This document shows positions 5,519-10,723 of a stretch of DNA of 10,723 nt, piece after piece; position 1 is the stretch's first letter, and each line of letters starts with the position of its first letter. The DNA lies in assembly GCA_045541735.1 (NCBI GenBank), contig JAZQJQ010000050.1, positions 1 through 10,723 of the forward strand, written 5' to 3'. A program made the position numbers and the translations under genes. This DNA comes from RUG12395 sp045541735. GTDB taxonomy: Bacteria > Bacillota > Clostridia > Oscillospirales > CAG-272. The notes below the pieces were generated by a model that searched no databases, was not told the origin of the DNA, and worked only from the letters and a program-made list of their open reading frames with translations.

Positions 5519-7021
5519 TTATGCCTTTTTAAGAACGATGCAGTTGTAGGAGTGGTTCTCGAGAACCGCGGTAAGGATACCATCCTCAACCTTTGCATTA
5601 CCTGCGTGAGGAGCGACCTTGTTAGGCTCTGCCTCGGTATTGGTATCGCGGAGTCCTTCGCTGTTAAGAACACTGTGGCTCACTACATTATAACCCTCGT
5701 ACTGACGGAGGTCAAGAGTGATCTCGGTGCTGTCGTGAAGCTCGCGGTTAACAACAAAGAGCGCAAGCGTCTCTTCCTCGGGAGTTTCTGCAAGAAGGGC
5801 ATCAATATAGTTCGCATCACCGTAGATGCCTGCCTCGTACTTATCGCACTCAACAGCCATAGGAAGCACTCTGCCTCTTGCGTAGCGGCTCATATCCGCG
5901 AAGGGATAGTAGATGGTCTGGCGCCATACACTGTCATCACTGGTCATAATGGGGGAGATAACGTTAACAAGCTGAGCCTGGCAAGCGATCTTTACGCGGT
6001 CAGCGTGGCGGAGCATGGTCATCATAAGTGATGCAACAAGGAGAGCATCCTCAAGGTTGTATACGTCCTCGATCTCGTGAGGAGCGAAGGTCCACTCCTG
6101 AGGAGGAACTTTGCCGTGAGGTCTGTAAACCACGTTCCACTCATCAACGGAGAGATTTACGTAGGTCTTCTTTCTGAGTTTTGCACGAACGTGGTCAACG
6201 GTTGCGATAACGGACTTGATCTGATTATCAAGAGCGTTTGATGCCGCAATGAAGTTTGCACTGTCTTGCTCATTCTTGTTTCTGTTATCAAAGTAAGTAT
6301 GTACGGAAATGTAGTCCGCGGTATCGTAGCAATGCTCCATAACAGTAGCATCCCAAGCACAGAAGGTAGGAACTACAACGCCCGCACTGCCGCAAGCAAT
6401 AAGCTCAAGGGTGGGGTCAAGGCGCTTCATTAGTCTACCGGTCTGAACAGCAATGGAACCGTACTCGTCAGCAGAACGATGGCCGATCTGCCACACACCG
6501 TCCATCTCGTTACCGAGGCACCACATCTTTACGTTATGTGGATCGGCATAACCGTGGCTCTTACGCATCTCAGCGTACTTACCTACGTTAAAGTTACAGT
6601 ACTCAAGCACTCCGCGTGCGGCATCGGCGCCACGGGTACCGAGGTTGATCGCCATCATAGGCTCGATATTGGTCTTTTTACACCAGGTCATAAACTCGTT
6701 AAGACCAAATTGGTTAGACTCAAGGCTCTTCCAAGCGGGCTCGGTACAAACTGGGCGCTGCTCACGGGGACCTACGGTATCCTCCCATCTGTAAGCGGAA
6801 ACAAAGTTGCCGCCGGGATATCTAACGGTAGTAACTCCCTGCTCCTTAACAAGGTCAATAACGTCCTGACGGAAGCCGTTCTCATCTGCAGTGGGATGAC
6901 CGGGCTGGTAGATACCACCGTAAACGAGACGGCCCATATGCTCAGCAAAAGAACCGTAGACTCTCTTGTCGATATCGGTGCTTCCGAAATACTTATCGGT
7001 GTGTAAAACTGCCTTTTTCAT
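5519..7021 (-). CDS. abfA: GH51 alpha-L-arabinofuranosidase, cytoplasmic
   Basis: A 500-residue retaining glycosidase that removes terminal alpha-L-arabinofuranose from arabinan and arabinoxylan oligosaccharides. The N-terminal part shows YGSFAEHMGRLVYGGIY (22-38) and VRYPGGNFVSAYRWED (66-81), both typical of GH51. The catalytic acid/base is E172 in CLGNEMDG and the nucleophile is E294 in SVDEWN, almost the same numbering as the Geobacillus enzyme (175 and 294 as I recall). The catalytic (beta/alpha)8 barrel is followed by a C-terminal beta-sandwich (about 380-500). There is no signal peptide, so it acts inside the cell on imported oligosaccharides. The ATG has a GGAGG site 4 bases upstream and lies 29 bases after the GH43 gene, so it is the last gene of the operon, before two terminators. 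Length is standard for the family. Confidence 0.95.
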   Translation of the reverse strand: MKKAVLHTDKYFGSTDIDKRVYGSFAEHMGRLVYGGIYQPGHPTADENGFRQDVIDLVKEQGVTTVRYPGGNFVSAYRWEDTVGPREQRPVCTEPAWKSLESNQFGLNEFMTWCKKTNIEPMMAINLGTRGADAARGVLEYCNFNVGKYAEMRKSHGYADPHNVKMWCLGNEMDGVWQIGHRSADEYGSIAVQTGRLMKRLDPTLELIACGSAGVVVPTFCAWDATVMEHCYDTADYISVHTYFDNRNKNEQDSANFIAASNALDNQIKSVIATVDHVRAKLRKKTYVNLSVDEWNVVYRPHGKVPPQEWTFAPHEIEDVYNLEDALLVASLMMTMLRHADRVKIACQAQLVNVISPIMTSDDSVWRQTIYYPFADMSRYARGRVLPMAVECDKYEAGIYGDANYIDALLAETPEEETLALFVVNRELHDSTEITLDLRQYEGYNVVSHSVLNSEGLRDTNTEAEPNKVAPHAGNAKVEDGILTAVLENHSYNCIVLKKA

Positions 7022-7050
7022 TTTTCCTCCAAGTTGATTTATGTATTATT

Positions 7051-8565
7051 TTAATTTTTTCCGTTCAATTCATCGATAAGGTCCGTTGAAAGAGCTGTAA
7101 CGGGCCATCCCTCATCGTTCCATACAATAGTGCTGATGTGAAGCTGTACCTTGCGGTTAGGATCTGTTCTGTCCTTCCAGCACTCGCCGACCATATACCA
7201 CTGACCGTCATCGTCAAGGAACGGATGCGCGTGTGCAAGTCCCTGAACACCGGGCTTATATGCGGTAAGACGGGAGGAGTTGTTTTCAAGCATAGGCTTT
7301 CCGTTTTTATCGACGTACGGACCAAACAGGCTTTCACTTCTTCCCACCGTCCAATGATAGCTTTCGTTTTTGGAGAGATTTCCCATTGCGACAAACAGAT
7401 AGTAATAACCGTCCTTCTTTATAAGGTACGGCGCCTCCATCTGCTTTTCTCCCTGCGCAAGATGCCACTGCTCGTCGCTTCCTTCAAGCAAAAGTCCCGT
7501 TTCCTTATCAAGACGGCGCATATATATTCCCGTCCAGTAAGAACCCCAAATAAAGTATGTCTGTCCGTCGTCATCGGTGAAGATGCAAGGATCGATACAG
7601 TTATATGGGTCCCCGGTGTGGGACCTAATCACCATTCCGCAATCTGTATAGGGTCCTGCGGGCGTTTCGGCATACGCCATTCCGATAACGGAATTCTGTG
7701 AGCCGAGAGAGGATGCGGCGTAGTAAACGCGCCATTTGTCGCCCACCTTGTAACAGCCCGGCGCCCAAATCGAATCGGAACCTATCTCTGCTTTTATCCA
7801 AGCGGGTTTAGTATCAAACACGCTGCCTATTTTTGTCCAATTGATAAGGTCTGCGGACTTCTTAACGGCAATACCGCCCGATTGATTGAAATTATAGTAA
7901 ACTCCGTTATGCTTTACGATCTCGGGACAGCTGGAAGCAGATACGTAATCACCCTCAAGGCGCAATATACGCGGAAATTCCATATCCTTATCTGCTTGCT
8001 TCTTTAAGGTCCACAAAGTAGCATCGCTCTGTTCTGCACGCATTACGGGTTGGCAGAAATCATCGGGTTTTTCATTTGCAAGCCAAGTACCCGTTTCTGC
8101 ACAGCGTAAGTAATACTTGCTTCCCTCTTTATAGACCGACCAGCTCTGCGCGTGCACGGTCGTTTCAACGGTAAGAAGCGTTTTTGCATTATCTCTTGAG
8201 GTGGCCGCTCGCACCGAAAGGTAGAGTCCCGAGGAAAGATTTTCGAGCTTATACGTTCCGTCGCCGTTATCTACTGCGCGGAAAAGCTGATCAAGATCTC
8301 CTCTGAAGCCGCGCATATCTGCAAATTCACCTGCTACAGTACCGAAGGTCTCGCCTCCGATACCGTAATAGGCATCGTTAACAATTGAATATACAGAACC
8401 GTTTTCAAGCATTATCTTTTCCCCCCTAACGTCATCCTCAGGCAGATCTGTGACAGAATCTGCGGTGTCTGTTATCGGATCGGTAACCGCATCGGGTATC
8501 TCATTGCACGATACCGCAAAACAAGCAACCGTTATAAGCAGCAATGACAGCAATGCGCTTTTCAT
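7051..8565 (-). CDS. GH43-like arabinanase lipoprotein with N-terminal beta-trefoil (paralogue 1)
   Basis: A 504-residue surface lipoprotein. The signal MKSALLSLLLITVACFAVSC ends in AVSC with C20 the likely lipidated residue, followed by an acidic Asp/Thr-rich linker (about 24-48). A ricin-type beta-trefoil (about 50-190) shows three QxW-like positions (QLF 93, QSW 140, TLW 183). The GH43 five-bladed propeller (about 200-490) is close to endo-1,5-alpha-L-arabinanases: DSIWAPG, CIDPCIF (D325, pKa modulator), MEAPYLIKKDGYYYLF (E377, general acid), GRSESLFGPYVD and AHAHPF (H445). The residue expected to be the general-base Asp is C213 (SSCPEIV). The ATG at 8565 is preferred because GAGGT lies just before it; the ATG at 8577 overlaps the upstream stop as TAATG without a ribosome binding site. 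Predicted substrate is arabinan; activity is uncertain given C213. Confidence 0.86.
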   Translation of the reverse strand: MKSALLSLLLITVACFAVSCNEIPDAVTDPITDTADSVTDLPEDDVRGEKIMLENGSVYSIVNDAYYGIGGETFGTVAGEFADMRGFRGDLDQLFRAVDNGDGTYKLENLSSGLYLSVRAATSRDNAKTLLTVETTVHAQSWSVYKEGSKYYLRCAETGTWLANEKPDDFCQPVMRAEQSDATLWTLKKQADKDMEFPRILRLEGDYVSASSCPEIVKHNGVYYNFNQSGGIAVKKSADLINWTKIGSVFDTKPAWIKAEIGSDSIWAPGCYKVGDKWRVYYAASSLGSQNSVIGMAYAETPAGPYTDCGMVIRSHTGDPYNCIDPCIFTDDDGQTYFIWGSYWTGIYMRRLDKETGLLLEGSDEQWHLAQGEKQMEAPYLIKKDGYYYLFVAMGNLSKNESYHWTVGRSESLFGPYVDKNGKPMLENNSSRLTAYKPGVQGLAHAHPFLDDDGQWYMVGECWKDRTDPNRKVQLHISTIVWNDEGWPVTALSTDLIDELNGKN

Positions 8566-8576
8566 AAAGTACCTCA

Positions 8577-10109
8577 TTACTTTTTACCGAGTATCTCGTC
8601 AACCAGATTTGTTGACAGTGCGGTAACGGGCCACCCCTCGTCGTTCCATACCATCTTGCTTATGTGAAGCTGAATCTTTTTGTTGGGATCGGAACGGTCC
8701 ATCCACATCTCGGATACCATATACCATGTTCCGTCATCATCAAGAAATGGCTGTGCGTGAGCCGTAGCCTGAACTCCGGGTTTATATTCGGTAAGCGCAG
8801 AGGTATAGCCATCAAGCATCGATCTGCCCTTTTTATCAACGTAAGGACCGAATAGGCTCTCACTTCTGCCGACTGCCCAATGATAATTCTCATTCTTGGA
8901 CATATTGCCCATTGCAACGAATAAGTAGTAGTAATTACCGTGCTTTATGAGGTAAGGAGCTTCCATTCCGTCAGGTGCATCCGCAAGCTTCCACATTTCG
9001 GTATCATTCTCTTTGAATTTGCCGGTTGCCTCGTCAATGCGGCGCATATAAATACCCTCGGCATACGATCCCCAAACAAGATAAGTCTGTCCGTCATCAT
9101 CGATAAAAATATTAGGGTCGATACAGTTATAAGGAGTTTCCTTCGCTGTACCATTTGCGTATGAACGGATCACCATGCCCTTATCAACAAATCCGCTTGT
9201 GGGGGTCGTACAGTCTACAAGCCCGATAAGAGAATCGCGTGAGCCGGAGGAGGAAGCACAGTAATATATACGAAGCTTACCGCCCACCATATAATACCCG
9301 GGCGCCCATATGGAATCAGAGCCTATCTCAGCCTTTATCCAGGACGGCTTAGAATTGAAGACCGTTGTAACGTTCGACCAGGTGATAAGGTCCTTTGAGG
9401 ACTTCACCTTCATTCCGCCCGTCATGTTGATATTGTAGTAAACACCGTTATACTTGATAATTTCCGGGCAGCTCGCAGGTGCCATATATGCCCCCTGAAG
9501 CCTGAGCACCTCGGGAAGGCCGGTGCCGGCATCAAGCTCTTTTTTCATCGTCCAAACGGTTGCATCCGTGTCACTGAACCTCTGTACCGCCACGGATTCA
9601 ACGTCCGGTTCCTTGATGCTTATGTATGCGTTTGTGTCAACAGAACGAAGCATTACACCGTCTCCGCTCTTAACAACCTCCCACTTCTGTCCGTGATTAT
9701 CGTTTTCAGTGGAAAGTATAATAGGTGCTGAATCTTTTTCAGACTTCAAGCGTACGGAAAGATAAAGTCCGGAAGAAGCATTCTTCACTTTATACGTGCC
9801 GTCATCTGATTTTACAAACGACCAAAGCTGATCGAGATTTTTTCTGTAGCCGCGCACACCTACGTTTTCTCCGACTACGGTTCCGAACGTCTCGCCTCCG
9901 ATGCAGAAGAGATCATCTGTGCGGAAGCAGTAAAACGCGCCCTCTTCAATATCGGCCATTTCTTCGGCAGGCGGAGCATCGGTGACCGTGGCATCGGTAT
10001 TAAACTGAGTATCAGGTTGTTCTGTTACCGGAGGTTTATCTCCGTTGCAGGCCGATAATATACATACGCTCAAAAGAGCGAAAACCGCAAGCAAAAGTAT
10101 TTTTTTCAT
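8577..10109 (-). CDS. GH43-like arabinanase lipoprotein with N-terminal beta-trefoil (paralogue 2)
   Basis: A 510-residue paralogue of the next gene with the same order of parts. The signal MKKILLLAVFALLSVCILSAC has a textbook LSAC lipobox (C21 lipidated), then a Pro/Thr/Asp-rich linker (about 24-52). The beta-trefoil (about 55-190) has QxW-type positions at QLW 94, QKW 141 and TVW 184, so all three lobes are present and it probably binds sugar like CBM13. The GH43 propeller (about 203-500) keeps D331 (CIDPNIF), E383 (MEAPYLI) and H451 (TAHAQPF), but the general-base position is C214 (ASCPEII). Spacings C214-D331 and D331-E383 (117 and 52) are close to those of Geobacillus AbnB (120 and 54 as I recall), supporting the alignment. 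GGAGG lies 7 bases before the ATG. It follows the third paralogue by 16 bases and touches the next reading frame, so one mRNA is likely. Confidence 0.87.
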   Translation of the reverse strand: MKKILLLAVFALLSVCILSACNGDKPPVTEQPDTQFNTDATVTDAPPAEEMADIEEGAFYCFRTDDLFCIGGETFGTVVGENVGVRGYRKNLDQLWSFVKSDDGTYKVKNASSGLYLSVRLKSEKDSAPIILSTENDNHGQKWEVVKSGDGVMLRSVDTNAYISIKEPDVESVAVQRFSDTDATVWTMKKELDAGTGLPEVLRLQGAYMAPASCPEIIKYNGVYYNINMTGGMKVKSSKDLITWSNVTTVFNSKPSWIKAEIGSDSIWAPGYYMVGGKLRIYYCASSSGSRDSLIGLVDCTTPTSGFVDKGMVIRSYANGTAKETPYNCIDPNIFIDDDGQTYLVWGSYAEGIYMRRIDEATGKFKENDTEMWKLADAPDGMEAPYLIKHGNYYYLFVAMGNMSKNENYHWAVGRSESLFGPYVDKKGRSMLDGYTSALTEYKPGVQATAHAQPFLDDDGTWYMVSEMWMDRSDPNKKIQLHISKMVWNDEGWPVTALSTNLVDEILGKK

Positions 10110-10125
10110 TCTTTATCCTCCGATA

Positions 10126-10723
10126 TTATTTTTCGGCAAGCTCACCAAGAAGATTCTCAGAGATCGCCGTAACGGGCCATCCGGCATCATTCCAAACTAT
10201 TGTACTGATGTGAAGCTTTATCGGGGGCGTTTCTACAGAACGGTCTTCCCACGATTCGGAGACCATATACCACTGTCCGTCATCATCAAGGAAGGGTTGT
10301 GCGTGACCCACACCCTGCACTCCGTCCTTCCATTCGGTAAGACGGGATGTGTTGCCGGAAAGCATTGATCTACCCTGCTTATCTACGTACGGCCCGGTAA
10401 GATCCTTACTTCTGCCGACTGCCCAATAGTATGTTCCCTTCTTCAATCCGCCCATAGCGACAAACAGATAATAGTAATCGCCGCGCTTGATAAGATACGG
10501 AGCTTCCATTCCGTCGGGAGCATCCGCAATACGGTACTGTTTTGTATCGGTTTTGTGAAGCAATCCCGTTTCCGGATCTATACGCTGCATATAAATGCCT
10601 TCCGCATAAGATCCCCAAACAAGATATACCTTTCCGTCATCATCTTCAAAAATATTGGGGTCTATACAATTGTAAGGAGTTCTGTTTGGCTCCTCTTTAT
10701 AAGAACGAATGACCATTCCCTTA
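10126..10723 (-). CDS. GH43-like arabinanase, C-terminal part (paralogue 3, runs off the right edge)
   Basis: About 198 residues of the C-terminal half of a third paralogue are visible; its start lies beyond the window. It keeps CIDPNIFEDDDG (pKa-modulating Asp), MEAPYLIKRGDYYYLF (general acid Glu), GRSKDLTGPYVD and the late His in VGHAQPFLDDDGQW. The first catalytic position and any signal peptide or beta-trefoil are outside the window, so it cannot be said whether it too has Cys for Asp. Compared with the other two copies it has a shorter loop (GGLKKGTYYW in place of GNMSKNENYHW) near the active-site cleft, which hints at a changed substrate fit. It precedes paralogue 2 by 16 bases in the same operon. 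Confidence 0.85.
   Translation of the reverse strand, partial: KGMVIRSYKEEPNRTPYNCIDPNIFEDDDGKVYLVWGSYAEGIYMQRIDPETGLLHKTDTKQYRIADAPDGMEAPYLIKRGDYYYLFVAMGGLKKGTYYWAVGRSKDLTGPYVDKQGRSMLSGNTSRLTEWKDGVQGVGHAQPFLDDDGQWYMVSESWEDRSVETPPIKLHISTIVWNDAGWPVTAISENLLGELAEK

Noticed and set aside
5552..7006. Long open frames on the plus strand opposite the GH51 gene (for example 5552-6031 and 6479-7006)
   Set aside because: They lie entirely antisense to an unmistakable GH51 coding sequence, show no family motifs, and arise from its strong codon bias.
7138..7701. 187-codon plus-strand frame opposite GH43-like paralogue 1
   Set aside because: Similar antisense frames recur opposite paralogues 2 and 3 because the coding DNA is related; protein looks random.

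Overview
The window looks like chromosomal DNA of an anaerobic, probably gut- or rumen-dwelling Bacillota of class Clostridia. Reasons: strong AGGAGG-type ribosome binding sites, sigma-A promoters, clostridial lipoprotein signals, moderate GC, a fermentative D-lactate dehydrogenase beside an Fnr-like regulator, and plant-arabinan-degrading genes. The genus cannot be named from the sequence alone.

Left part (1-3650). A D-lactate dehydrogenase gene, cut by the window edge, reads leftward. It diverges from a rightward cluster of Crp/Fnr-family regulator, M20 metallopeptidase, hotdog thioesterase and two GNAT acetyltransferases. The 84-base gap between the divergent genes holds overlapping -10 elements and a perfect 6-2-6 palindrome. 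By spacing, the palindrome sits at -41.5 of the ldh promoter and just downstream of the regulator's own start site. This suggests the regulator activates fermentation and represses itself.

Middle part (3650-5343). A hairpin separates the rightward cluster from a leftward REP-associated tyrosine transposase (RAYT). The transposase travels with three copies of a 25-base GTAG-headed palindrome, two of them translated in frame inside its own ORF. Upstream lies a leftward PHP-domain metal-dependent hydrolase with its own consensus promoter.

Right part (5465-10723). A leftward arabinan-degradation operon whose promoter lies outside the window. It encodes at least three tandem paralogues of a GH43 arabinanase-like protein, the two complete ones being lipoproteins with a ricin-type beta-trefoil before the catalytic fold. 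These are followed by a cytoplasmic GH51 alpha-L-arabinofuranosidase and two tandem terminators. The surface lipoproteins would bind or cut arabinan outside the cell and the GH51 enzyme would finish the oligosaccharides inside; no transporter or regulator is visible here.

The most notable signals are: (1) in both complete GH43 paralogues the residue aligning with the catalytic general-base Asp is Cys, while the other two catalytic acids are kept; (2) REP palindromes embedded in frame in the transposase that is thought to mobilise them, with a compensatory base-pair change between copies; (3) the regulator/ldh palindrome architecture.
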